DNA of 64,000 nucleotides from Plasmopara viticola (Eukaryota; Oomycota; Peronosporomycetes; Peronosporales; Peronosporaceae): NCBI GenBank assembly GCA_001695595.3, contig MBPM02000053.1, positions 1 to 64,000 of the forward strand, read 5' to 3'. Shown piece by piece: positions 54,038 to 64,000 of this stretch (position 1 is its first letter; each line of letters starts with the position of its first letter). The notes under the pieces were generated by a model. It saw only the letters and a program-made list of their open reading frames with translations, ran no database searches and was not told where the DNA came from. The position numbers and the translations under genes were made by a program.

Positions 54038-54393
54038 CACTATTAAACAACAGTTCTGTCGTAAAAAGGTTGTTTTAGCACCGAAAGGTGCATCCACACC
54101 ATAACCGATCTCTGAAAGGAAGTCTGCACCTACAGCATAGACTACGCCTGCGGTAAAGGCTGTGCCTGCGTTGAGACAGAAATGTTTTACCAGCCGATAG
54201 CACTTTTTTCACACTATTAAACAATACTTCTAGGTTGTTTTAGCACCGAAAGATGTTTCACACCAATCCGATCTTTGAAAGGAAGTCTGCACCTACAGTA
54301 TAGACTACGCGTTCAACAAAGGCTACGCCTGCGGTAAAGGCTGTGCCTGCAATGAGACAGAAGTGTTTCACCAGCCAAGAGCACTTTTTTCAC
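54038..54393. repeat. 174-bp tandem pair
   Basis: Two units start CACTATTAAACAA at 54038 and 54212 and share TTGTTTTAGCACCGAAAG, GGAAGTCTGCACCTACAG and AAAGGCTGTGCCTGC, with scattered substitutions and small indels. Within unit 2, a GGCTACGCCTGCGG-type block is partly repeated. It is non-coding. Confidence 0.9.
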
Positions 54394-57300
54394 AGCCCCC
54401 CACATCGTCACGGTGAAGAATGCGTGCGTACTATTCTGCTTTGTCTAGTAGGCGTGGACAGCTTCACGTTCGGGTAGATAACTATAATTAGAACCCCACA
54501 ACTAGCACTTTCCGGCTCTTCGCACGCTAAGGCTGAAAAGGTAGCTTCCAGTGCACGATGAATTCCGATAAGTACCGCATACTAAGCATTTTTAGGAAGA
54601 TAGCAAGAAGGGATAAAGTCGCTGCTTTGAGTGTGGTATGCCTTTAGTTGCTAATCAATAATCAACAATAGAGCACTGTAAGATGCTTTATGTAACTACG
54701 CTTTGAGACCCTTTTTAGTTAACTGTGCTTGTAAGGTTGTCGTGGCTTGCTTTGAATAATCTTGAGCACCTAATTCATTTTTCATCATTGTCGTTTAACA
54801 CTTTTATGCTATGCTTAATCCATTTCGTAGCTTTAAATTCATTATGTTAGCGGAAAATCAAGGGCCGACAAGCCCAAAAGTCATGGATTATTCGTGTACG
54901 ACATCAAGTGACTTCGTTATCGTGATGGTTTTGTAGGTTTAAAATACGAGTCCCTCAAACCAATAGAAAACTGAGCTGGCCATATACTCTTCGAACTTAG
55001 ACTCTACGCGATAAAATACGCGCTATAATCCTTGGTGCAGCAAGTCGACACAAAAGCTACGGCAAAGATTTTACTTTATTATTAATCGGCTAAATGATCT
55101 AAACGTGACGCACAACAGGGACGAACGTTGAAAAACACGGCCACAGAAACATCGCGATTTTCAAGTACGACAGTCGATTTTGATCAGCAGACGAAAGGAA
55201 TAATTTTCACACGAGTGTGATCGTGCCACGGTATATACACCCGCTCAGTTTGTGGCGGATTCATATATTTTCATCCAACAATAAACAAAGGGCAAACTAT
55301 GGTATCACAATGCGCAAATTTTCGAGAAATACAGCGCAACGCATAAAACGACCCTCGTGCCCAGCTTTGTGCGCGAGGAAGCCGCCCTTCCTGCATCCTG
55401 TACACGTTCACCGCACCAAAGACGTGCAGACACGACTTACGAAGCCAAGATCAACCGCTAGCGATTGGACAAACGCTACATTGTCGCCGTCGCCTTAGCG
55501 GCCCGTACTCATCAGTTTTCGTAGTTTGCATCTTCCTGTTCATTCATTCAATTTGATACCAAGTACGCCCAGCGGCGTACTCGGTATTCTCATTCGGATT
55601 TGGTAGTAGAAAATTCAATGTGCTCCCGAACACGCTATTAGTAAACGCGTCCTTCTTTGGAATAGACTTTTACTAGGTACAGCTGCGCTGAGCAGCTTGT
55701 CATACGATAAAAGCTAGAGTCTACCAAATTTCGGTGACAAGTGCGAAAATTTCAACTTTTGCAAAAATTTGTTCCTTACCTTTTCAGCGATAAAGCACAT
55801 TTCTAACGTTGCGTGGTCTTGATCATGAACTTCACACGGTAGAAGAACCATCGGCGTGGGCGAGTACATGTAAAGTGCGACTTGACAACACGTTTGTGCA
55901 TCTTAGTGACTCATCTACGCAGCTGATATGAACGAAACCTTAATATAATGAGATATATGAGAACCTCGAAGAACTTTAAACGAAAAGGACATGAGAGCGC
56001 GGTAAATGCAGTCGCCCCACAGTCCGATAAAGCCAACGCTCAAATCGAGCAGCGCAAACTGCGCATCCGACAGATGCCGATTTTATTGATATACATGCGC
56101 TTTTCTATTATTGTTCTGTTTGTATCCAAGTGTAACCCTTTCTCCTCGCTCAAATTTACACCCGCACCTTATGATAGTAATGTCTCGTTACCGTCAAATT
56201 CAAATTACAAAGCATGGTTGATGAGGCCCTTATAGCAACAAACATTCAACAAACCTTGAGGCCGATATGCACTTAAATTTTAATAAAAAGCCTACACTCA
56301 AACGCGGCAATTTTTGGCTTTACATTGTGCTTTTATAACCTTAAAACTTAAGTTAGTGCCGTCTTATGAAGTGATGTGGGGAGACGAAAGGGGAGAAGTC
56401 AAACCAAATTTATTGATTACTGCAATTGTCCGGCTGATAGATACAAGCAAGACTTACTTTGTAAATATCGGTGTTAGTAGACAGTCATCCACCAAACAAA
56501 TTTCTGATTATCTTCTCTTCGAAGAAGGTGCTGTGTAATCCCCTGGCAGCACTTTGCAGTCAGTCCTTTATTTACGCAATCGGATTGTATACTTACACTC
56601 TTAGTTCGATTGCATCAAATGACCTTATCGCATTAATTGGACGCGCAAATATACCTTGTAAGGTTTGATGAGGCAGCTACAGTCAGCCTTCCCTGCTGCT
56701 AAGCAGCTGAAATGCGTCTCAACGCTAAAGCTGTCTGGTTCAGGTCTATGATTGAAGGCTTAGATAACAAAAGCTCTGGTGTTCACGGCGGTAGAGTCTA
56801 CTACAAGTTTCAAGCCGGTGAAATATAATTTAGATGCAAGACGTCAAATTTATTGAATTATTATTTACCTCTAAAGCAGCCATATTTACAGGTGACAGAC
56901 TATTTATCGTGTTGCACTCTCTTACATAGAACCCGGTCTAAGAAGTAAACATTCACTCGCTCAATCCTTCGCGTCTATGTATCGTGTCCAAGATACACAT
57001 AAAAAAACAATCGAGAGCATTCTATCTTTCAGCGAGCTTTGTAGCCCGCCAGCGCTCACCATTTACTGTCTGCAAGCAAGAAAGTGCAGGCATTATTAAT
57101 ATATGCACGCGTCGAGGAGTCGGCGGCTTTTCTTACTAGTACGTCACACTTTGAATAATTAGACTCATGGATGACTGGTAAGGTTCGCCTTGGGCTTTAG
57201 TAAGTCATGCTTGCTATCTTCCGCCAACTTATTTCGAAGCTGAACAACTTTTTCGAATAAGAAACTGTCTCACATCAAAGAGTTACAATAAAACAATTTT

Positions 57301-58559
57301 AAATTTCTCCTTCACTTATTCCAGACGCATTCGTGTTTCAAGAAGTTAGCAAAAATCTTAGGATACTTTAGCTCATATACATTGAAAGGTGCAGATTAAG
57401 TTTGTACGTGGGTTGCATTGTTGAGTTTAAATCCAATTATAGAAGGCTTCACGGCCCACAAATTTGGATTCTCAACGTACACACTGTGCCGATCTTGTGG
57501 CTCGATTAGTGAGTCTCACGACCAGAAATTGAAAGGTATTGCACAAGATTAAAAATGAAGCAGCGGGAGATTGATCCTTAATGTTGCTAGGCAATCACAA
57601 CAAAAGGTGTGACCGATCTGCCAACCCGCCTCGAAAAGTAGATGTTTGGTGGCTAAGTGGGCTAAGACCCGCGCTAGTAAAAGCAAGTCTTAGCGTATGG
57701 GTTTTAGTAGCTTAATCATTTTGCCCCGTGTGTCCTCTAGCGTACACTCGACCCTATGCGTCCAAATATTTAGCCGTAATTGGTCTACTGTAGAGTTCAG
57801 CGAGTAGGTTCTAGCAGCTAAATAGCTTTTGATTGCAACGCTAAATCGTGTATCCTTATTCAATCCCATTGCGTCCATCTCGTATTTATTTAATGTTGTT
57901 TATTTCACTTATACTGACCAATTAGTTACAAATGCATCATCTTTAAGCTGCTAGGACTAAAATGGTACGACTCGCTTTTAATTTATCGTGTTGCCACAGC
58001 GTGCAATTGATAATTTTGCTGGAAGAGTCGCAAAAGAAACCGCGTAAATTTGTAATGTCCGGCAAAGCCAGAACAAAAGACTGATACATGCTTTTCGGTA
58101 TGCCATCGAATACATTCTGGTGTTGATTCCTTAACTCCATATCATCTCATAGGCTTTGCGGGATCCATACAGCCAGCACTGATTCTATACAAATAGTTTT
58201 CGTAGTTACTTACCAAGCATCTGGGAGTTTGGACGAAGGTTTTGATGTTTCTACGCGTGGGCTAAAGATATTTAATCAAACGTTAATACCTCGCCTTTGG
58301 TGGCTAAATTGCCTTTATAGTAATCATAAGAAAATCTGTTGCCAAAGCAATCCCGGCAAAAGCTTTTAATGATAAAAACGAATGTGTGGCCAAGCGGTTT
58401 TAGGTCGCCGTGTCATTTCACAAACCTCTAGCATCACTATATTCCCCCAAGCGTATTGCGAACCATACTAACAGTCGTGAGGAAAAATACTTGCCTGCGA
58501 AAGCAGTTTTATAGCAGTCATTCGACAAATTCAGTGCACTACGCAACGTACATCCGGCC

Positions 58560-58760
58560 ATGTTGTTAAGCAGTAATTCGATTTTCGAAATGAGCGTTTG
58601 TCCAAGCACAGTTCAGAGGCACTTTACTAGGAACGGAGTAATGTGTTACAAAGCAATGGTCACTGCCACGACAGCAGTGAAGCCCATTGATGCTTTCTTC
58701 GTAAAGAAGATAGAGATTACAGGTCTAATTCTTCGCACTTCTACAAACGTTTTGCTTTGA
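58560..58760 (+). pseudogene. Possible Tc1/mariner transposase DNA-binding relic
   Basis: The frame reads SVCPSTVQRHFTRNGVMCYK, resembling the second helix-turn-helix of Tc1-like transposases (V-S-x-x-T-V-x-R-x-L-x-x-x-G). No DDE catalytic region follows. Confidence 0.35.
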
Positions 58761-59959
58761 AACCCGATATAAAGCGCGACTGTAACTAGTACATTCTCGT
58801 ACCTCAATACTCTTTCAGATAGGATCTTTGAACGCCACATTAGGATGATCTCTAACGAGGGCGTATACATAAATTGTGCAGCTTTAATGTGTCTGAGCGT
58901 AGGCGCAATTCACTCTACCTATACGTTCGATTCAAGATATATTTGTCCGGAACGGAGAATATAGTATTTTCTTAAAAGAAGTGCATCTTAAGGACTTAAC
59001 GATTATAAAAGATTAGTTGATTTGGTGTCTTCAAGGCTCGGTAAATTTGGCTGGTCTGATTTGGTTTCCAATCAGTGTGTACTTGTCGTGACACAACGAC
59101 GGCTTAGGCTTCAATTATCCCGGCTTAGTCGATTACAGAATTGTTCATTGTATCGCATACCCTACTCTGAAAGCAAAGCGGTCTTGGTGGTTTTCACCAT
59201 CCGCTTTTGAAGATATGCTACCGTTTGTGTCTTGCGCGTATGTTACCAGCTTGTGGACATCGCAGTAGACGAATGTCTGACACCCCATTCGGAGCTATGT
59301 TACCCAAATTTAGAGCGCTATTTCCTGCGACTTTGGCATACGGTGCTGCTAGCGGTTTTCGAGCACTTACTAAGAAATGTTCTAGGGATGTCATCACATC
59401 TGTCCACATAAAAATATTTGCCTCTTCGGCCCCTACCGTAATCAGCTCGAGTATAGTCTTGCGGCATAATAACTTGGTGAACCGTAGTTATGTTCGATAC
59501 CATAAGTCTTCTAATCGGCATCATATTTGCAAGAGGCTTTGCTTGTACTTGTCGGCGACCGATTTATTTTTCTTAGCACTGAGAAACCTGGTATGAAAAG
59601 CGCTATTTGAAGCTCTGCTTTAATAATGCAATTTTTGAACTTTTTTTCTGCTCTAGGTTAATTATAGAATGGTGAACCGTAGTTATGAGCTTAAAATCTT
59701 TTAATCTATAATGCTGTTTGAAGGCTGTCGTTTGTGACCAGTCGGTGATTCAATACTACAGCTTTCAAGTTCGGCTTGAATTTTATTAGCACCGGCACTT
59801 AGCAGTTCACACTAAAAGTTAAAAGCTGCTTATGCAAATTGCCAATTACTTGAGAACCATATTAACTTGCCCAATGTTCCTTCCAAAGAAGCTGCATGCA
59901 CAAGAAGGGCAGGACAACAAATAACCCCTGTTGCACAGTATCAGACATTTAGCCCCTCT

Positions 59960-60200
59960 AGCCTATCCTCGCTTGCTGATGTACGGATCGACCTTCTCTA
60001 GCCACGGCATGCCCAAAAGGCGCCATTCTTTTTCATGTCAAGACGAAGAACAGTTTTGTGTTGTCACACCCTCAACTTTTTCTGGGGCGTTTGTAGTAGT
60101 CCATTAGCTAGTGCATTCAGGAATGCATTTTTTCACAATTCCTTTTCATAGCATCGGTCAACCTATTTTGGCTTACGGCAAATCTTTACCCGCGCGCAAA
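59960..60200 (-). pseudogene. Ty3/gypsy retrotransposon relic (protease region), second copy
   Basis: The minus strand reads LLGMPWLEKVDPYISKRG and then a stop. The neighbouring DNA resembles that beside the relic at 40744-41040. A minus ORF at 60223-60450 may be the remaining upstream gag part. Confidence 0.55.
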
Positions 60201-60939
60201 TTTCTTGACTCACCAATGTTCATCAAACTTCGCAATGGTTTTTCCTCTTAGATTCGTACAATTGCGTGCAAAATCCAGCAAGCACTTGCTCCTGGTTATC
60301 CTCGCAATACCTGTTGAGCATGTGGGGCCGAGTTGATGTAGTGTTCATCTGGTACACATTCATCAAATGATTTAGTTTCTCCCCAAAAGAGCGTCCTACC
60401 TCTTCCAGTAATCCGGCACTGAGCGCGTGGCTTCGGCCACTCATCTCCAAAATTACAATTAATGAGCTGGTCTGAGGCCGTGAGACGCTTCAGCTCTACA
60501 GAAGGACCATTAATTTCTAAGTTATGGCTCTATCACGTCTGCGCATGCCTAGTAAGACGGAGGCGCTTTTGTCCATCGCAATTAAACCCGACTTTGCGGG
60601 CCAAATTTCTGTATTGCCCATTCACGGCATTTTGAGTGAGCATGTGCGTGACTATATTTTCCTGGTTAAAAACATTTTATATCGCCTCTTTAATTGTTGC
60701 TATCTGTACCTTAGAAGCTGAGTGCGAGATGGGCCTACCTTTAGACCACAGTCACTCTAAATTGTTCGGGCAGTGGAACCTTTTGATGGAAGTCGACAAC
60801 TTCCTAAACAAATAAACGTATACATCAAGCTTACGCATTTATTGTTTACAGTAAAAAAAACGCAAGTCTTGGCAGAGCACAAATATCGTTGACTTTCTAT
60901 TTCTCTTTCACGCACTCCCAGGACACAAAATAATGTCGT

Positions 60940-61900
60940 GAAGTGATTTGCAGAAAACATCAGCCTTTGGTCCAGGTAACTGCAGCCCATCCATGCTGTC
61001 AAGATTTTGACGCGTCCACAGCTAGTAAAGATGTACAATGACGTGGCAAGGACTACCGAGGAAATTGGCGCGGTGGTAGTGAAAAAACTGCCTAAATGCT
61101 CGAAGGATGAACTCAAATTGGCGAAATAGATCCATACAGTGGAGTGACGAAAGCGTGCCTACAATTTCGTATGCCGTGTTCGATTGTCGACTTCATACAT
61201 ACAAGACAACTTTGTTTGAAGAACGCCAATGCACACCAGCCAGGCTATTAAGTATCTGACGGGTCCGGTGTACTTGACGCTCTTTTCCACTTCTGGATTG
61301 AAAAGCCATAGAATGCGGCTGCACTTGCAGATAATCAATCAACGCTGAGTGGCAATTCTATGCTCTTGCTAAAGTATGCCGTCACTCTATGGGGCAGACT
61401 TTTCCTACCGACTTTCCACGAAGCCAGGGCGCTGCTAAATGAAATGCTCGAATGGTCGATCGATATGTAAATGTGGGTCAAGGTCTTATACAAGCGGCAC
61501 CACGACCACGCCTTTTCCGTAGTCGCTTCCACTACGATTAGTACTTCACTTCAGTCAAAAGTCGCAGCACCGCCGTACTCACTGAATTCAATAGTCGAGT
61601 CTATGACGAGTCCGACCATCTTCTAAAACGTGCAATCAAGACTCTCAAATCATGCATGGCGGGCGAAAGTTTGCAGAATGGTGAAAGCGACTTCAAACCT
61701 CTTTTATAAGTATTAAAAGAAATTTCTGGCACATGCGACTTTTGACGCAGCTGGAGTTGCCGTCCGTTTATCGAGAATACATCCTATTTCGGGAGCCAAA
61801 GGTTTGCCAACTTGGTCGCGTATGCGCGATGTTCAAAAGACAATCCCGACGCATTGGCGTTGGAAAATTGCGAGAGAGAATCGAACGATGTGTCCACAGC
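60940..61900 (+). pseudogene. Decayed fourth W-helix effector paralogue
   Basis: This is clear DNA similarity to effector candidate 3: about 60976-61260 corresponds to 48497-48790, then the match jumps to about 49210 (a deletion of about 420 bp) and continues through 61265-61890 to about 49915. Recognisable pieces include the equivalents of TSKEIGAAAVGELLEWSKDE and the SYLTGP-like block. Frameshifts and stops are throughout, and the signal peptide region and both ends are missing. It shows that the family once had at least four members here. Confidence 0.8.
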
Positions 61901-61989
61901 TCTAGCAGAAAGAGGTACACTCATGATTGTCAGAGCTCGCTCTTATTGTTACGAGGAAGTTACAGAGGGCTGAAGTATTGAGAGAGGGA

Positions 61990-62385
61990 ACTATATTTTA
62001 TGTTTAAGTCGAGACGAATATTGATAAATAATGATAACAATGATTAATGAATGGTCAGAAATCCTTGCCATGCGCATAATAACCCTTTTGTGCAAACTAT
62101 GCGAACACAATAACATGCTTGAAGCACCCACCTACTCAGGAAGATTTTAGCCTCAAATGAGACTCTTTGGCCAATTCCGACTCTGCTAACACCTCATGAT
62201 TGTGGAGACAATAGTCATCAAATAAAAATTCCTGTATTTCAACTGCAGCCCTTGTTACAAGACAATATTTCCCGCCATGCGGCAATAAATTTAAAGGGGT
62301 TAAACTAGCCATGGAAACAATCCTTTCTGCGTCCGAGTATAATCGTGCGCTGCCCAATTTTCTTTGTCATAGGCAATACTACTAG
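61990..62385. other. Spacer, no gene seen
   Basis: AT-rich sequence between the effector pseudogene and the 171-residue gene. A 73-residue minus ORF at 62136-62357 has no recognisable feature. Confidence 0.4.
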
Positions 62386-62901
62386 TTACTGGCCTAAGCG
62401 TTCACGTGCTGCAATTTTTGCATTCTTCATGGCCACGTTCAATGCGGCAATCTCCTTCTTGAGAGTTTGCTGTAAAGCCTCATCAGCCGTTTGCTTTAGT
62501 AAGCGGACAACCTCTTCACGTCGAGCTTGTAGCTTAAGATACTCGGGGTCTGTTTTCCAAGCCGCTGGAGTATTCGCGCTACCGATGGTAGCTTTACCGG
62601 CTTTTTTCCCCTTCTTCACCCCCTGGGAAGGGCCCTGTGCACCGAGCACGACTGGTGACAGATACATGGGTACGACTTGTAGTCCATACTTTGCTCCCAA
62701 GAGGGCAATACTTTTCTTGATGTCAGCCTTGCTCATTTCACTCGAAATTAGCGTCGCTTCCATGGAATGGACAGCAGAATTCACAATGGCTGCTTTATGC
62801 AATTTTTTCTCGATCTGACAGTCCATAGTGCTCTTCGCATCCTTCGGGCCATTGATCAATCCTTGGGTCTCGGTCGAGACGCTACCACCTATTACGCCCA
62901 T
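62386..62901 (-). CDS. Hypothetical lysine-rich protein
   Basis: This is an intact 171-residue frame from ATG 62901 (MGVIGGSVSTETQGLINGPK). The middle is helical (KLHKAAIVNSAVHSMEATLI), followed by a Gly/Lys-rich linker (GVKKGKKAGKATIG) and a C-terminal charged helix likely to form a coiled coil (EYLKLQARREEVVRLLKQTA). No signal peptide, membrane segment or enzymatic motif is seen. MG at the N-terminus would permit N-myristoylation, which is only a possibility. The smooth codon pattern and length argue for a real gene. It may be one exon of a longer gene, since a short pyrimidine-rich stretch and TAACTGCAC lie just upstream. No family is recognised. Confidence 0.5.
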   Translation of the reverse strand: MGVIGGSVSTETQGLINGPKDAKSTMDCQIEKKLHKAAIVNSAVHSMEATLISSEMSKADIKKSIALLGAKYGLQVVPMYLSPVVLGAQGPSQGVKKGKKAGKATIGSANTPAAWKTDPEYLKLQARREEVVRLLKQTADEALQQTLKKEIAALNVAMKNAKIAARERLGQ

Positions 62902-63760
62902 GTGCAGTTAGTAAAATCAAAAAGTGAATGTCTTCAAGATCTTTCGAATGTTGTTCTCACGTTTTTTTCTTCCAGTCTCTCTCCCAATATATCAAATGTC
63001 AGACTACTTGAGGGTTTGCGACAACAATAGCAATTTTTATGTATTTAGTGGCAATAAATTTTATTAAAGCAGCTTTATTTATCGAAAAATAGGCAAATTG
63101 GCTAGAATTTATGCTGGCCTTATTCTTTTGTTGAAAGCGTGTCGCAAGTCTGCATAGCAACTACATGCACATGCATTGGCTATAAACGAAGAGCGAGTCT
63201 GGTCGAGTCTGAAAAATGTACATAATTATTATAGCTTCTAAGCACGAATGCGCTGTGCAACAGTCATCATATGTTTTTATCTAGGCAGCAAACGAACCTA
63301 TTCCACTTGTTGGGACACTCGAGGCTCAATCATCTCAAAACTTCCACCAGCTTAAGTTTTGCAGGGCAGCATTTTGCTGCAACTTACTCTACAGAGCTCA
63401 GCAACGGTAATTACCTCGCGTCTCATATGTATAGAGTTCAGTGTATACCTACTTATACAAGAAGCATTTCAATTGTGCAGAAATATACACAAACTTGCTA
63501 TGCAAAGTCCGTTCTAAAAAATTAAGGACATGCAGTATTTCTTGGTTTTACCGGACTTTATATAAAAGTCTTTGTAGTAATGGTGCACTAATTACCCCAA
63601 AAGACTAAATAAATGCGTTAAGTGTATCTGCCAAAAAACGTATTTTGGAAAACTTGAGCCTGATTGCACTTCTTAAATTTATCAAAATCGGTCAAGTTGT
63701 CAGTATGAAAGTAACCTTATGATTAGCGGAAAGCGCACATTTGTAAGCTCTCGCTTACGA
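62902..63760. other. Spacer, no gene seen
   Basis: AT-rich sequence between the hypothetical gene and the kinase end. No frame carries a recognisable motif. Confidence 0.4.
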
Positions 63761-64000
63761 TTAAGATACGACAGCCTTTGACCGAACGGCAAAGCTAGGA
63801 TACGACGATGTCGACGCTGTCGCTTGTGTTGATGATGACATTCGCAGACTCGGAGCAATTATGCTTTTGAGCGTGAAAGCCACTTGCATCGAGCTTGGTC
63901 GCGCATCAGGGTCCAATTGCGTGCAGTCCATAATCACTTGTCGAAGATTGGACGGACAATCGTCACGCAACGACACACGAATGATGCCGAGCCGCACAAA
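63761..64000 (-). CDS. Protein kinase domain, C-terminal fragment (runs off window)
   Basis: The minus frame is open from the window edge and reads RDDCPSNLRQVIMDCTQLDP, DARPSSMQVAFTLKSI, then a Ser/Thr/Ala-rich tail and stop. C-P-x-x-[LI]-x-x-[LV]-I-x-x-C-x-x-x-D-P-x-x-R-P-[ST] is subdomain XI of protein kinases, closest in style to tyrosine-kinase-like (TKL) kinases, which are numerous in oomycetes. The catalytic lobes lie beyond the window. Confidence 0.85.
   Translation of the reverse strand, partial: FVRLGIIRVSLRDDCPSNLRQVIMDCTQLDPDARPSSMQVAFTLKSIIAPSLRMSSSTQATASTSSYPSFAVRSKAVVS

Larger units (their letters stand above)
50318..60939. other. Long gene-poor spacer
   Basis: No intact gene is recognised in 10.6 kb. 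It holds a 174-bp tandem pair, a possible Tc1-like transposase relic and a gypsy relic (listed separately). A 95-residue plus ORF at 55948 has a basic N-terminus and one hydrophobic segment (MPILLIYMRFSIIVLFV), and a 129-residue plus ORF lies at 59207; neither can be assigned. The C-rich stretch at 51.5-52.3 kb has no convincing frame. Confidence 0.4.

Noticed and set aside
1..64000. CRISPR arrays, tRNA and rRNA genes
   Set aside because: No spaced direct repeats and no tRNA-like B-box with cloverleaf or rRNA core sequence was noticed; this was an eye scan only.

Overview
The window looks like oomycete chromosomal DNA, probably from a downy mildew or a relative (Peronosporales). The evidence is three large intronless secreted proteins built from tandem W-helix (WY/LWY-type) repeats behind a signal peptide and an EER motif, compact genes with 60-75 nt introns, and wide repeat-filled spacers between a few genes. 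Species cannot be fixed from sequence alone.

Layout. 1-2.45 kb holds a solo transposon end, a truncated SINE-like repeat and an unrecognised broken ORF. 2.5-18.1 kb is a decayed endogenous Polinton-like (Maverick/adintovirus-type) virus. It has a protein-primed-type DNA polymerase B with an HNH-like zinc motif, a DDE integrase with a C-terminal chromodomain, several unidentified proteins, a peptidase-S74 fibre-like protein (minus), a packaging ATPase, a minor capsid-like protein, a basic/glycine-rich pVI/pX-like protein (minus), an adenain-like protease (minus), a major capsid protein candidate, a protein with a duplicated exonuclease-X-C-terminus-like motif (minus) and an intact acidic ORF (minus). 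Nearly all of these carry stops or frameshifts, and a SINE-like element sits inside the polymerase between a 12-bp target-site duplication. 19.1-23.8 kb is gene-poor.

Three intact paralogous effector candidates lie at 23.8-26.4 (-), 30.8-33.45 (-) and 47.65-50.3 (+), and a decayed fourth copy lies near 61-62 kb. Between them is a compact block of housekeeping-type genes, all on the minus strand: a cytochrome b5/cytochrome b5 reductase fusion (NCB5OR type, one intron), an RWDD3 C-terminal-domain-like protein (one intron) and a 1,088-residue helical protein. The spacers hold relics of Ty3/gypsy, Ty1/copia and Tc1-like elements, a TIR element, local tandem duplications and six copies of one SINE-like family. 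A hypothetical lysine-rich gene lies near 62.4-62.9 kb, and the C-terminus of a protein kinase runs off the right edge.

How it fits together. The viral genes cover genome replication (PolB), integration (integrase) and particle assembly (capsid, protease, ATPase, fibre), but they are now mostly pseudogenes. The effector paralogues form a duplicating, repeat-rich virulence-type locus. The compact minus-strand block is ordinary core genome. All reading was done by eye; no homology search, structure prediction or composition statistics were run.
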